A program made the position numbers and the translations under genes. A stretch of DNA of 64,000 bases from the NCBI RefSeq assembly GCF_002778325.1, contig NZ_NESI01000003.1, forward strand, positions 186,001-250,000, written 5' to 3'. Under the pieces are notes generated by a model that ran no database searches, was not told the origin of the DNA, and saw nothing but the letters and a program-made list of their open reading frames with translations. Below, piece by piece: positions 44,611 to 53,585 of this stretch; the stretch's first letter is position 1, and each line of letters opens with the position of its first letter. Origin of the DNA: Limnohabitans sp. B9-3. Its GTDB lineage: Bacteria > Pseudomonadota > Gammaproteobacteria > Burkholderiales > Burkholderiaceae_C.

Positions 44611-45336
44611 ATGAATTTCAATTTAGAGGTACCCACTGCACTTGAATACTTTGAGTCTCTGGTGCAGAGCGATGCCCACTTTCCGTTGCTCGAAGCAGCC
44701 GCGAGTTTGGCGCAAGACGAATACCCCGAATTCGACATTCAGCAAGTGCTTGACCAAGTTGATCAACTCGTCGGACGCCTTAAGCAACGGTTGCCAGCGG
44801 ATTCAGGCGCGCTACAAAAATTGCGTTTGTTGAACCAGTTTTTCTTCGATGAGCTGGGATTTGGTGGCAACCTGAACGATTACTACGACCCTGACAACAG
44901 CTTTTTACATGTGGTGCTGCGCACGCGTCGCGGCATTCCCATCAGTTTGGCCGTGTTGTGGCTGGAGTTGGCGACGGGCCTTGGGCTGGAGGCGCAGGGG
45001 GTGAGTTTTCCGGGGCATTTTTTGGTCAAAGTCCGTTTGCCCCATCCGCACGATGGCATGGCGGTGATCGATCCTTTTTCTGGCCGCTCCTTGGGCAAAG
45101 AGGACCTGATGGAGCGATTGATGCCGCTTTACAACGAGTCTGGCTTGGTGCGCAACGGTGAGGTGTCGGATGACTTGCTCAAACAATGTTTGCGCACGGC
45201 CACACCCCGAGAAATCATGGCCCGTATGCTACGTAATTTGGAAGAGGTCTACGTCAGCCACAACGACGCGCCACGTCTTGCGCTCGTGAAAAAGCGCCTG
45301 CAGGTGTTGATTCCTGAGGCGCCTGACGCCGACTAA
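44611..45336 (+). CDS. SirB1-family transglutaminase-like/TPR protein
   Basis: 241 residues. 'LRLLNQFFFDELGFGGNLNDYYDPDNSFLHVVL' region and 'TRRGIPISLAVLWLELATGLGL' and 'GVSFPGHFLVKV' match the SirB1/YchA N-terminal domain, a transglutaminase-like fold that usually lacks catalytic residues; the C-terminal part is TPR-like ('MLRNLEEVYVSHNDAPRALA'-type helices). Molecular function is not established. It follows murJ by 12 nt and converges on purM. Confidence 0.9.
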   Translation: MNFNLEVPTALEYFESLVQSDAHFPLLEAAASLAQDEYPEFDIQQVLDQVDQLVGRLKQRLPADSGALQKLRLLNQFFFDELGFGGNLNDYYDPDNSFLHVVLRTRRGIPISLAVLWLELATGLGLEAQGVSFPGHFLVKVRLPHPHDGMAVIDPFSGRSLGKEDLMERLMPLYNESGLVRNGEVSDDLLKQCLRTATPREIMARMLRNLEEVYVSHNDAPRLALVKKRLQVLIPEAPDAD

Positions 45337-45376
45337 CAGCCCTTCGGGCCTGTGTTCGGCTCTGATTGAAGCAAGG

Positions 45377-46405
45377 TTATTGCACCAACACCGCCGCCGT
45401 GTCGCCGCGTTCGGCAATCACGCCAATGGTGTGCACTTGCTCGCCGTGCGCGCGCAGCACCTCTGCGCAGGCCTCGGCGTGGGCAGCGTCGATGACCACC
45501 ACCATGCCAATGCCGTTGTTGAACGTGCGGTTCATCTCAATGTCGTCAATACCCGCTGTGCTTTGCAACCAAGCGAACAGCTCGGTTTGTGGCCAGCTGC
45601 CCTTGGTCAAGTGCGCGGCCATGCCTTCTGGCAAGACGCGTGGGATGTTTTCAAGCAAACCACCGCCCGTGATGTGCGCCAGCGCTTTGATGGGTTGGGT
45701 GGCCAACGCGGCCAACACGCTCTTCACATACAAGCGGGTGGGGGCCATGATGGCTTCTTTGAAGGGCTTGCCATCTAGGGTGACGGGGGCGTTGGCACCT
45801 GCGCGGTCGATCACCTTGCGTACCAGCGAGAAGCCGTTGGAGTGCACACCAGCAGAGGCCAAGCCCAGCACCACATCGCCAGGTTTGACGTCTTGACCGG
45901 TCAAGATTTTGGATTTTTCAACGGCACCCACCGCAAATCCTGCCAAGTCGTATTCGCCATCGGGGTACATACCTGGCATTTCAGCAGTTTCACCGCCGAT
46001 CAATGCGCAGCCTGACAGCTCGCAACCTTTGGCAATGCCTCCCACAACCGCTGCGGCCGTGTCGATGTGCAATTTGCCGCACGCAAAGTAGTCGAGGAAG
46101 AACAGAGGCTCTGCGCCTTGCACCAAAACGTCGTTCACGCTCATGGCCACCAAATCGATGCCCACGGTGTCGTGCATTTGCCATTCAAACGCGAGCTTGA
46201 GTTTGGTGCCCACGCCGTCGGTGCCGCTCACCAGCACGGGTTCTTTGTAGCGCTTGGGCACTTCAAACAGAGCGCCAAATCCGCCAATGCCTGCCAACAC
46301 GCCCTCGCGCATGGTTTTTTTGGCCAGGGGTTTGATGCGTTCGACCAAGGCGTCGCCAGCGTCAATGTCGACACCGGCGTCTTTGTAGGAAAGGGGTTTG
46401 TTCAT
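45377..46405 (-). CDS. purM: Phosphoribosylformylglycinamidine cyclo-ligase
   Basis: 342 residues from the ATG at 46405, starting [20 protein letters not shown]. '[15 protein letters not shown]', '[23 protein letters not shown]' and '[11 protein letters not shown]' are the ATP- and substrate-binding segments of PurM. It makes aminoimidazole ribonucleotide in purine synthesis. It is divergent from the AI-2E-family gene (83 nt). Confidence 0.97.
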   Translation of the reverse strand: MNKPLSYKDAGVDIDAGDALVERIKPLAKKTMREGVLAGIGGFGALFEVPKRYKEPVLVSGTDGVGTKLKLAFEWQMHDTVGIDLVAMSVNDVLVQGAEPLFFLDYFACGKLHIDTAAAVVGGIAKGCELSGCALIGGETAEMPGMYPDGEYDLAGFAVGAVEKSKILTGQDVKPGDVVLGLASAGVHSNGFSLVRKVIDRAGANAPVTLDGKPFKEAIMAPTRLYVKSVLAALATQPIKALAHITGGGLLENIPRVLPEGMAAHLTKGSWPQTELFAWLQSTAGIDDIEMNRTFNNGIGMVVVIDAAHAEACAEVLRAHGEQVHTIGVIAERGDTAAVLVQ

Positions 46406-46488
46406 GATGAGAATGTGCTGGGGCGAGCAGAAGGTGCGCGCCGATAGAATCAACACGTAATTTTAGAGCCAACACCTCCACCCGCTGT

Positions 46489-47562
46489 ATGCAATTCAAC
46501 CCCGCGCAACAACATGTCTTAGCCTGGATCGGCCTGTCGGCTGTGACCGCGCTTTTTTTGTGGTTGCTGGGTCCTGTGTTGATGCCGTTCGTGGTGGCGG
46601 CTGTGCTGGCCTATGTGCTGAGCCCTCTGGTGCGCGGTTTGCAGCGCCTGTTTGGACGCCGCTTGCCCCGCTTGATGGCGGTGGTGTTGGTCGAGGTGCT
46701 GTTTTTGCTGCTGCTGGTGGCGCTGTTTACTTTGCTGATTCCCATCTTGGCCCACGAGTTGCCGCGCATGCGCGACCAACTGCCGTTGCTGGTCGAGCGC
46801 TTGCAAACCGACATTGCGCCTTGGTTGCAAGCCAAAGGCATTCCAGTCATGTTGGACAGTGCCAGCATCAAAGCCTTTGTATTGCAAAACTTCAGCACCT
46901 CGTTTGAAGACGGCCTCAAGCAAGCGCTGAACTCATTGCGCATTGGCGGCAGCGTGGCCCTGACCGTGGTGGGTAACTTGGTGCTGATTCCGGTGGTGCT
47001 CTTTTATTTGTTGGCTGATTGGCAACGCTTGGTGCGCCATGTGGAAGCGCTGGTGCCCCTGCCCGCACGCGCGGCTTACGATAACTTTGTCTCTGAGTGT
47101 GACGATGTGTTGGGCCAATACCTTCGCGGCCAGTTGTCGGTTATGGCCTTGTTGGCGGTCTATTACAGCTTGGCGCTGTGGGCATTTGGCTTAGAGCTGG
47201 CGTTCCCCATTGGTGTGTTCACCGGCTTGGCCGTGTTTGTGCCTTACGTGGGCTTTGGCCTCGGACTGGTGCTGGCGGTGTTGGCGGGTGTGTTGCAGTT
47301 TGCGCCCAGTGAAGCCATGCTGATGGTGGCGGTGGTCTATGGGTTGGGTCAGCTGATTGAGAGCTTTTTGTTGACCCCGCGTTTGGTGGGCGAACGTATT
47401 GGTCTGCACCCCCTGCATGTCATCTTTGCGTTGATGGCGTTTGGCGAACTGTTTGGTTTTGTCGGTGTTTTGGTGGCTTTGCCTGTCAGTGCCGTGTTGC
47501 TGGTGGCGATTCGTCGTTTGCGCGCGCAGTACCAAGCCAGCCCCATGTATCGGGGTATTTGA
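46489..47562 (+). CDS. AI-2E/PerM-family transporter
   Basis: 357 residues with about eight transmembrane helices in the AI-2E (UPF0118) arrangement: paired helices at the N-terminus, a soluble stretch (85-150) and the C-terminal set with 'FIFGLELAFPIG'-like and 'PLHVIFALMAFGELFGFVGVLVALP' segments. Members include AI-2 exporter TqsA and Na+/H+ antiporters; the substrate here is not known. It lies 83 nt from the divergent purM and 6 nt before hda, a conserved betaproteobacterial neighbourhood. Confidence 0.88.
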   Translation: MQFNPAQQHVLAWIGLSAVTALFLWLLGPVLMPFVVAAVLAYVLSPLVRGLQRLFGRRLPRLMAVVLVEVLFLLLLVALFTLLIPILAHELPRMRDQLPLLVERLQTDIAPWLQAKGIPVMLDSASIKAFVLQNFSTSFEDGLKQALNSLRIGGSVALTVVGNLVLIPVVLFYLLADWQRLVRHVEALVPLPARAAYDNFVSECDDVLGQYLRGQLSVMALLAVYYSLALWAFGLELAFPIGVFTGLAVFVPYVGFGLGLVLAVLAGVLQFAPSEAMLMVAVVYGLGQLIESFLLTPRLVGERIGLHPLHVIFALMAFGELFGFVGVLVALPVSAVLLVAIRRLRAQYQASPMYRGI

Positions 47563-47568
47563 GATCGC

Positions 47569-48255
47569 ATGCAGCAAATCGCGCTCGATATTGGTTTGGT
47601 TTCTGGCCCCACGCTGACCAATTTTTTGGCGGGCCCCAATTTGGCGCCTTGGCAGCACATTCAGTTGTGGGTGGCCAGCGATCTACGTTCACCGGTGCCT
47701 ACTTATTTGTGGGGGGAAGGCAGTTCTGGCAAAACCCATTTGCTGCGCGCAGCCCAAGCCGCGCTGCGCGACCAAGGCTGTGCGGTGGGCTGGATGGATG
47801 CATCGGTGTCTGAGCCTGCGGCGTTTGACAATGCTTGGCGGGTGTTGATCTTGGACGATGTGCATCTCTACAGCGCCTTGCAACAACACACCGCCTTCAA
47901 CTGGTTTGTCAACGCCATGACGCCCGACGATGGACAGCAGCGCTGGGTGTTGTCGGCGGGTGACGCGCCGCCAACCGCGTTGATGCTGCGTGAAGATTTG
48001 CGAACCCGTTTGGGCTGGGGCCATATTTTTCAATTGCAGGTGCTGAGCGAACCCGAACGTCGCGCCGTGCTGCGTCAACAGGCCGATGAGCGTGGCGTGT
48101 TTTTGAGCGATGACGTGATGGACTTCATGCTCAAGCGCTTCAGTCGCGACCTCAGTAGCCTCGTACAACTCCTCGATCAACTGGATGGCTACGCCTTGCA
48201 AACACAACGTGCCATCACCATCCCGTTGCTCAAATCTATGCTGGAAGCCATGTGA
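47569..48255 (+). CDS. hda: DnaA regulatory inactivator Hda-like protein
   Basis: 228 residues resembling the AAA+ part of DnaA without its DNA-binding domain. 'YLWGEGSSGKTHLLRAAQAAL' is Walker A, 'VLILDDVHLYSAL' Walker B, and 'LREDLRTRLGWGHIFQL' holds the box VII Arg finger region. 'WQHIQLWV' replaces the N-terminal clamp-binding sequence of E. coli Hda; the start 'MQQIALDIGL' contains a QxxALxL-like clamp motif. With the sliding clamp it stimulates ATP hydrolysis by DnaA. It is followed at once by a HAD gene. Confidence 0.9.
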   Translation: MQQIALDIGLVSGPTLTNFLAGPNLAPWQHIQLWVASDLRSPVPTYLWGEGSSGKTHLLRAAQAALRDQGCAVGWMDASVSEPAAFDNAWRVLILDDVHLYSALQQHTAFNWFVNAMTPDDGQQRWVLSAGDAPPTALMLREDLRTRLGWGHIFQLQVLSEPERRAVLRQQADERGVFLSDDVMDFMLKRFSRDLSSLVQLLDQLDGYALQTQRAITIPLLKSMLEAM

Positions 48256-48926
48256 TGAAACTCGCCCTATTTGACCTCGACCACACCTTGTTGCCGATTG
48301 ACTCTGACCAATCGTGGGGGGAGTTCACCGTGCGCTTAGGCTGGCACGAACGTGATGCATTCATCAAGCGCAACGACGAGTTTTATGCCCACTACCAAGC
48401 GGGCACTTTGGACATTCACGACTACGTGCGTTTTGCAGCCGATGCGTTTTGCCAGCGCAGCCCAGAAGTCGCTGCTCAAGCCCATGCGCAATTCATGCAA
48501 GAGGTGATTCAACCGGCCATTCGACCCGAAGCATTGGCTTTGGTGCAAAAGCACCGTGATGCCGGCGATCGCATCCTCATCATCACCGCCACCAACGAGT
48601 TTGTGACCCGCCCCATTGCCAAAGCCTTTGGCGTGGACGAGTTGATTGCGGTCGAGTTGGTGCGCGATGCCAAGGGTTGGTTCACCAACGAAATCAGCGG
48701 TTTGCCTAGCCTGCGCGAGGGCAAAGTGCAACGTCTGCAACAATGGCTCACACGCGAAGGCTTGGACTGGGCCGATGTAGACACCACGTTTTACAGCGAT
48801 TCCCGCAACGATTTGCCCCTGTTGGAGCGCGTCAACCACCCCGTGGCCACCAACCCCGACCACACACTGCGCGCCGTGGCCTTAGAAAAAGGCTGGCCGA
48901 TTTTGGAACTCTTCCCAAAACAATGA
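48255..48926 (+). CDS. HAD-IB family hydrolase (SerB-like phosphatase)
   Basis: 223 residues from the ATG at 48255, which overlaps the hda stop. 'LALFDLDHTLLPIDSDQSW' is HAD motif I (nucleophile Asp in DLDHT), 'LIITATNEFVTRPIA' motif II and 'TTFYSDSRNDLPLL' motifs III-IV. The 'HxF...' SerB-like cap follows motif I. Betaproteobacterial homologues include histidinol-phosphate and phosphoserine-type phosphatases, so the exact substrate is open. It overlaps pcnB by 4 nt. Confidence 0.9.
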   Translation: MKLALFDLDHTLLPIDSDQSWGEFTVRLGWHERDAFIKRNDEFYAHYQAGTLDIHDYVRFAADAFCQRSPEVAAQAHAQFMQEVIQPAIRPEALALVQKHRDAGDRILIITATNEFVTRPIAKAFGVDELIAVELVRDAKGWFTNEISGLPSLREGKVQRLQQWLTREGLDWADVDTTFYSDSRNDLPLLERVNHPVATNPDHTLRAVALEKGWPILELFPKQ

Positions 48927-50467
48927 TCAAACAATTCATCAACAAGCTGATGGGCAAATCGCCTGACAGCACCAAGCCCAATCTGGGCAAACGCCAAGTG
49001 GTGCCTGCCAAGGTGCATGGCATCAATGTCGATTGGGTCGACGAGCGCGCTTTGAACGTAGTCCGTACCTTGCAAGACCGTGGTTTTGAGGCCTACATCG
49101 TGGGCGGTGCCGTGCGCGATTTGTTGCTCGGTCTGAAGCCCAAGGACTTTGACGTGGCCACCAATGCCACGCCAGAACAAGTCAAAGCCGCATTCCGTCG
49201 CGCCTTCATCATTGGCCGACGTTTCCGCATCGTGCACGTGGTGTATGGCCGTGGTCGTGAGCATGACGTGATTGAAGTGTCCACCTTCCGTGCGAACTTG
49301 GACAACGCCGATGCCGAGCAAGTCAAGGGTAACGAGCGCAGCAGCAAGCAAGAGCTGGCCAACATGAAACACGCCGTCGACGCCAGCGGTCGTGTGTTGC
49401 GCGACAACGTGTGGGGCCCGCAAGACCAAGATGCAGCGCGCCGTGACTTCACCATCAACGCCATGTATTACGACCCCGAAACGGGCAACGTGATCGACTA
49501 CCACGGCGGCATTGCTGACGCGAAGAAAAAAGTCATCCGCATGATTGGCGACCCCGCCTTGCGTTACCGCGAAGACCCCGTGCGCATCATCCGTGCGGTG
49601 CGTTTTGCGGCCAAATTGGCAGCGTCCGGCTTCAAGTTGGAAGCTAAAACAGCGGCCCCTTTGAAGCGTGCAGTCAAGTTGCTGGCCGATGTGCCGCAAA
49701 GCCGCTTGTTTGACGAAATGCTCAAGCTGTTGCAAACCGGCCACGCCTTGGCCAGCATTGAGCAACTCAAGCTCCAAGGCTTGCAAAAAGGCATTTACCC
49801 ACTGCTCGACATCGTGGTGGAGCGTGCGGATGACGAATTTGTCAAAGCCGCTTTCAATGACACCGATCGCCGCGTGGGCGAAGGCAAACCGGTCGCACCT
49901 AGCTTCTTGTTGGCATGCGTGTTGTGGTCGGATGTGCGCGATATTTGGGCGCAGCGAAGCGTTAAACAGCCGTCGTTTCCGGCGCTGCAAGATGCGATTG
50001 ACGAGGTGTTCGAGTCGCGCATTGGCGATGTCTCTGGCCGCGGCAAGTTGGGCGCGGACATGCGCGAAATTTGGACCATGCAGCCCCGTTTCGACAAACG
50101 CGTGGGCAGCGGTCCTTGGACCATGGTCGAGCAAGCGCGCTTTCGTGCGGGCTTTGACTTCATGCGTTTGCGTGCCGATGTGGGCGAGATTGATGTGGTC
50201 TTGGCCGATTGGTGGCAAGAGTTCAGCATGGCCGACGACGCCACGCGCGAAGACCTGCTGCAGCAAGTCCGCTTGGAGCAACAAAAGAATCAGCGTGCAC
50301 CCCGTGTTCACTCGGTGCGTCGTGCCGAAAAGCCCGTGGATGATCCGCGCTTCCGTGAGGTAGGGCCAGATACTGAGTCTGCTGCAACTGATGCGCCAGA
50401 AAAAAAACGCCGTCGCCGTCGTCGCAAACCCAATGGCGGTGGCGAGAGCGCACCCGCGGCTGAGTAA
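48923..50467 (+). CDS. pcnB: Poly(A) polymerase I
   Basis: 514 residues from the ATG at 48923 (ATGA overlap with the HAD gene). 'AYIVGGAVRDLLLGLKPKDFDVAT' region (in two parts) is the class II nucleotidyltransferase signature with the metal-binding DxD, and 'AARRDFTINAMYYD' with 'RYREDPVRIIRAVRFAA' mark PcnB rather than CCA-adding enzyme. The C-terminus is very basic ('KKRRRRRRKPNGGG'), likely an RNA-binding tail. It adds poly(A) to RNA 3' ends to promote decay. folK follows 9 nt downstream. Confidence 0.94.
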   Translation: MIKQFINKLMGKSPDSTKPNLGKRQVVPAKVHGINVDWVDERALNVVRTLQDRGFEAYIVGGAVRDLLLGLKPKDFDVATNATPEQVKAAFRRAFIIGRRFRIVHVVYGRGREHDVIEVSTFRANLDNADAEQVKGNERSSKQELANMKHAVDASGRVLRDNVWGPQDQDAARRDFTINAMYYDPETGNVIDYHGGIADAKKKVIRMIGDPALRYREDPVRIIRAVRFAAKLAASGFKLEAKTAAPLKRAVKLLADVPQSRLFDEMLKLLQTGHALASIEQLKLQGLQKGIYPLLDIVVERADDEFVKAAFNDTDRRVGEGKPVAPSFLLACVLWSDVRDIWAQRSVKQPSFPALQDAIDEVFESRIGDVSGRGKLGADMREIWTMQPRFDKRVGSGPWTMVEQARFRAGFDFMRLRADVGEIDVVLADWWQEFSMADDATREDLLQQVRLEQQKNQRAPRVHSVRRAEKPVDDPRFREVGPDTESAATDAPEKKRRRRRRKPNGGGESAPAAE

Positions 50468-50476
50468 GCATTTTCG

Positions 50477-50965
50477 ATGGTTTTCTTAACCGAGCCATCC
50501 GTCTTGGCGTATGTGGCGCTGGGTGCCAATTTGGGTGATGCAATGGCTGAGGTTCATCAGGCTTTGCGCGATCTGTCGACCATTGACGGCACCCGTTTGG
50601 TCCGCACCTCGTCGCTTTACAGAACGGCACCCCACGAAGCTTCTGGGCCTGATTTCATCAATGCGGTGGCCTTGCTTGAGACGCAGTTGTCCCCTTTGGA
50701 CTTGTTGCACGCACTTCAGAACATTGAGCATTCTCATGGGCGTCAGCGGCCTTACAGGCATGCACCGCGCACCCTCGATTTAGATCTCATTTTTCATGGC
50801 GATGTACAACTAGCCACGCCTGAGTTGACGTTGCCTCATCCGCGCTGGCAAGAACGTGCTTTTGTGTTGGTGCCTTTGGCTGAGGTGTGTCCAGATCGCG
50901 TGAGCGCGAGTTTGTTGGCGACTGTGAGTCATCAAGTGATTGAAAAGTTCACTGACGCTGAATGA
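50477..50965 (+). CDS. folK: HPPK, 2-amino-4-hydroxy-6-hydroxymethyldihydropteridine diphosphokinase
   Basis: 162 residues with 'AYVALGANLGD', 'SSLYRTAPHEASGPDFINAV' and 'RHAPRTLDLDLIFHGD' with the Mg2+ ligand Asp pair, then 'LPHPRWQERAFVLVPL'. It transfers pyrophosphate from ATP to the pterin in folate synthesis. It follows pcnB as in other Burkholderiales. Confidence 0.95.
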   Translation: MVFLTEPSVLAYVALGANLGDAMAEVHQALRDLSTIDGTRLVRTSSLYRTAPHEASGPDFINAVALLETQLSPLDLLHALQNIEHSHGRQRPYRHAPRTLDLDLIFHGDVQLATPELTLPHPRWQERAFVLVPLAEVCPDRVSASLLATVSHQVIEKFTDAE

Positions 50966-51033
50966 TCATTTTTTTGTGAATCGCGGGCACTGCCTCATTG
51001 ATCTTTTTTAAGCGAGCTAGCGTTTACACTCTC

Positions 51034-51051
51034 TTGTCATTAAATTGTCAT
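51034..51051 (+). promoter_or_regulatory. Pho-box-like direct repeat upstream of DUF47-pit
   Basis: TTGTCAT (51034-51040) - TAAA - TTGTCAT (51045-51051): two 7-bp repeats with 11-bp spacing, as in the PhoB box. It ends 26 nt before the start codon, close to the expected -10/start site, so PhoB binding there could repress as well as activate. Confidence 0.7.
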
Positions 51052-51077
51052 AAATCATTCATCTCACAGGAGAGCCC

Positions 51078-51725
51078 ATGCTATTTGGGAAGCTGTTGCC
51101 GACAGAGGGCAATTTTTTCGTCATGTTCAACCAGCACGCCGATCGCATCGTCGAGGCTGCACATGCATTTTCAAACTTGGTCGCTAACTACAACGACCCT
51201 ATATTGCGCGACAAGTACAACCAAGAGGTGGACAACGCAGAGCGCGCAGCCGACCGTGTGACCCAAGATGTCAACCGTGCCATTCATAAAACCTTCATCA
51301 CGCCGATTGATCGCGAGCAAATTCACTCGCTCATCAACACCATGGATGATGTGGCCGACTTGATCCAAGACTCGGCCGAAACCATGGCACTGTACGACGT
51401 TCGTCACATGACCGATGAGATCGTGCGTTTGACCGATTTGAGCGTCAAGTGCTGTGAGCGTTTGCGCGATGCTGTGTATTTGCTCGAAAAAATTTCGGAC
51501 CAAGCAACCGCTGAAGCTGCACTCAAAACTTGCGAAGAGATTGATAAGTTGGAGTCAGATGCGGACCGTGTCATGCGCAGTGCCATGAGCAAACTGTTCC
51601 GCGAGGAGCCCGATGTACGCGAAGTCATCAAACTCAAAGCGATTTATGAGTTGTTGGAAACTATCACCGACAAGTGTGAAGACGTGGCTAATTTGATCGA
51701 GGGCGTGGTCCTCGAGAACTCTTGA
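51078..51725 (+). CDS. DUF47/PhoU-like phosphate transport accessory protein
   Basis: 215 residues, all helical by appearance, of the DUF47 family (distant PhoU relatives): 'LPTEGNFFVMFNQHADRIVEAA', 'VDNAERAADRVTQDV', 'FITPIDREQIHSLINTMDDV' and 'DKCEDVANLIEGVVL'. PhoU-like proteins bind metals through acidic clusters. These are encoded beside Pit permeases, often called pit accessory proteins. A good AGGAGA ribosome binding site precedes the ATG. It is co-transcribed with pit 16 nt downstream. Confidence 0.93.
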   Translation: MLFGKLLPTEGNFFVMFNQHADRIVEAAHAFSNLVANYNDPILRDKYNQEVDNAERAADRVTQDVNRAIHKTFITPIDREQIHSLINTMDDVADLIQDSAETMALYDVRHMTDEIVRLTDLSVKCCERLRDAVYLLEKISDQATAEAALKTCEEIDKLESDADRVMRSAMSKLFREEPDVREVIKLKAIYELLETITDKCEDVANLIEGVVLENS

Positions 51726-51741
51726 GTTAGGCGGTTTATTC

Positions 51742-52752
51742 ATGGAAACCGCACAAACCGCCTTTTGGGTGGTCGCTTTGTTGGTGGCGTTGGCTTTGCT
51801 GTTCGATTTCATGAATGGCTTTCACGATGCCGCAAATTCGATTGCCACCGTGGTCTCTACGGGAGTTTTGAAGCCAGGCCAAGCCGTTTTGTTTGCTGCA
51901 TTTTTTAACTTTGTAGCGATTTTCATTTTCCACTTGAGTGTGGCGGCGACGGTCGGCAAGGGCATCGTTCAGCCTGGTATTGTGGATACCCATGTGGTGT
52001 TTGGAGCCTTGGTGGGGGCGGTAACTTGGAACATCATCACTTGGTACTACGGCATTCCCAGTAGCTCGTCTCACGCGCTGATTGGTGGCATTTCGGGAGC
52101 TGTGATTGCGAAGGCGGGCACCAGCGCTCTGATCTCTGCTGGCATTTTGAAAACTGTGGCGTTCATTTTTGTCTCACCTTTGTTGGGATTCACACTAGGC
52201 TCGTTGATGATGGTTGCGGTCGCTTGGATTTTCAGAAGCTTTCGTCCCTCGCGCGTTGACAAATGGTTCCGTCGTTTGCAACTGGTTTCCGCTGGTGCAT
52301 ACAGTTTGGGTCATGGCGGAAACGATGCCCAAAAAACGATTGGCATTATTTGGATGCTGTTAGTGGCAACGGGCTACGTGTCTGCCACTGACACGTCGCC
52401 CCCCAATTGGACAATCGTGTCCTGTTACTTGGCCATTGGCCTGGGCACCATGTTTGGCGGCTGGCGGATTGTGAAGACCATGGGTCAAAAGATCACCAAA
52501 CTGAAGCCAGTTGGAGGTTTTTGCGCTGAAACGGGCGGGGCCATGACCTTGTTCTTGGCCACTGGTTTGGGCATTCCTGTTTCCACGACACACACCATTA
52601 CCGGTGCGATCGTGGGTGTTGGATCGACCCAGCGCGCCAGTGCCGTACGTTGGGGCGTCGCGGGTGGCATCGTGTGGGCTTGGATTTTGACCATTCCCGC
52701 CAGCGCTTTTGTGGCGGGCGTGGCCTACTGGATCAGCATGGTCTTATATTGA
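51742..52752 (+). CDS. pit: Inorganic phosphate transporter, Pit family
   Basis: 336 residues, about ten transmembrane helices, with the inverted-repeat signatures 'FMNGFHDAANSIATVVSTG' and 'GHGGNDAQKTIG'. These contain the conserved Asn-Asp pairs of PiT transporters. 'SSSHALIGG' and 'STTHTITGAIVG' are the matching half-motifs. It imports metal-phosphate complexes by proton symport. The upstream DUF47 gene and Pho-box-like site suggest PhoB-linked regulation. Confidence 0.95.
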   Translation: METAQTAFWVVALLVALALLFDFMNGFHDAANSIATVVSTGVLKPGQAVLFAAFFNFVAIFIFHLSVAATVGKGIVQPGIVDTHVVFGALVGAVTWNIITWYYGIPSSSSHALIGGISGAVIAKAGTSALISAGILKTVAFIFVSPLLGFTLGSLMMVAVAWIFRSFRPSRVDKWFRRLQLVSAGAYSLGHGGNDAQKTIGIIWMLLVATGYVSATDTSPPNWTIVSCYLAIGLGTMFGGWRIVKTMGQKITKLKPVGGFCAETGGAMTLFLATGLGIPVSTTHTITGAIVGVGSTQRASAVRWGVAGGIVWAWILTIPASAFVAGVAYWISMVLY

Positions 52753-52753
52753 G

Positions 52754-53200
52754 TTACTGAGAAATTTTCCGCGCTTCTTCGATTTGATATTCGAAGTAGC
52801 GTTGAAAGCTGAACACGATGCTAGACATGAGCACCGTGGCCCCAATCAGCAACGCACAAACGATAGCGCCGATGGTCAACCAACCGGTTTGACCAGCCGG
52901 CGCTTCTTCGTTGGCGCTTGGGTTGAACTTGCGGTTCCAGACTTCAGGCGTCATCAAGGCATAAACGATGGCGTTGAGCGCACAAGCGGCGAACGTGAAT
53001 CCCGCCAAAGGGATGAGCCACCAACTCGCCACATCATCTAAGCCGTACTTTTGGACCCGTTCAATGCCGTAAAACCCGAGTGCGGTTGGGACTGGCAGCA
53101 GCCAGCCCAGGGTGTCCCACATGCCAAAAAGATAGAAACGATGCAAGCCCAAAGGGCCTCCTGCGAAGGCCAACCAAGCGGCAAGGGTTTTGTTTTTCAT
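52754..53200 (-). CDS. TM2-domain membrane protein
   Basis: 148 residues. 'LAFAGGPLGLHRFYLFGMWDTLGWLLPVP' (split across two helices) is the TM2 motif of paired transmembrane helices with a G-HRFY loop. Two more helices (about 60-85 and 107-130) follow. TM2 proteins have no established biochemical role in bacteria. It converges on pit with one base between stop codons and its start faces the rpsP promoter. Confidence 0.85.
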   Translation of the reverse strand: MKNKTLAAWLAFAGGPLGLHRFYLFGMWDTLGWLLPVPTALGFYGIERVQKYGLDDVASWWLIPLAGFTFAACALNAIVYALMTPEVWNRKFNPSANEEAPAGQTGWLTIGAIVCALLIGATVLMSSIVFSFQRYFEYQIEEARKISQ

Positions 53201-53218
53201 AGGTCGTGAGTGTAAGGC

Positions 53219-53238
53219 GCTATACTTATGGGCTTTTC
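53219..53238 (+). promoter_or_regulatory. rpsP promoter core with shared ribosomal-gene signature
   Basis: GCTATACTTATGGGCTTTTC: -10 TATACT, G-rich discriminator and CTTTTC at the expected start. Compare rplS (54927-54946) and rpsT (42982-43001). Confidence 0.65.
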
Positions 53239-53311
53239 AGCGTGTCGCAGGCCGGGTGGCCTTAGCGCGTGTCTCAAACGTTGAAAACACCCACCACCCG
53301 AAGGATTCATC

Positions 53312-53563
53312 ATGGTCGTCATCCGACTTTCCCGCGGCGGCTCTAAAGCCCGTCCATTTTTTAACATTGTTGTGGCAGACAAGCGCGTCCGTCGCGATGG
53401 TCGCTTCATCGAGCGCATCGGTTTTTACAACCCCATCGCTCGTGGCGGTGAAGAGGGCTTGCGCATTGCACAAGACCGTCTGACCCACTGGACAGGCGTT
53501 GGTGCTCAGTGCTCACCTACCGTTGAGCGTTTGATCAAGCAAGCTGCCAAAGCAGCCGCTTAA
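53312..53563 (+). CDS. rpsP: 30S ribosomal protein S16
   Basis: 83 residues, [20 protein letters not shown] and '[16 protein letters not shown]', typical bS16. AAGGA precedes the ATG. It heads rpsP-rimM-trmD-rplS. Confidence 0.97.
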   Translation: MVVIRLSRGGSKARPFFNIVVADKRVRRDGRFIERIGFYNPIARGGEEGLRIAQDRLTHWTGVGAQCSPTVERLIKQAAKAAA

Positions 53564-53585
53564 TTTGACAGTCCCTGCACCTGCC

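Noticed and set aside
45336..45355. Hairpin-like ACAGCCC/GGGCCTGT between the SirB1-like gene and purM
   Set aside because: The stem has a bulge, is short and lacks a T-run on either side, so I do not call it a terminator.
48791..50311. A 506-codon open frame on the minus strand opposite pcnB
   Set aside because: Its composition (His, Leu, Ala, Gln rich, no motif) is what the antisense of a strong coding frame gives; pcnB has full motifs and coupled neighbours.
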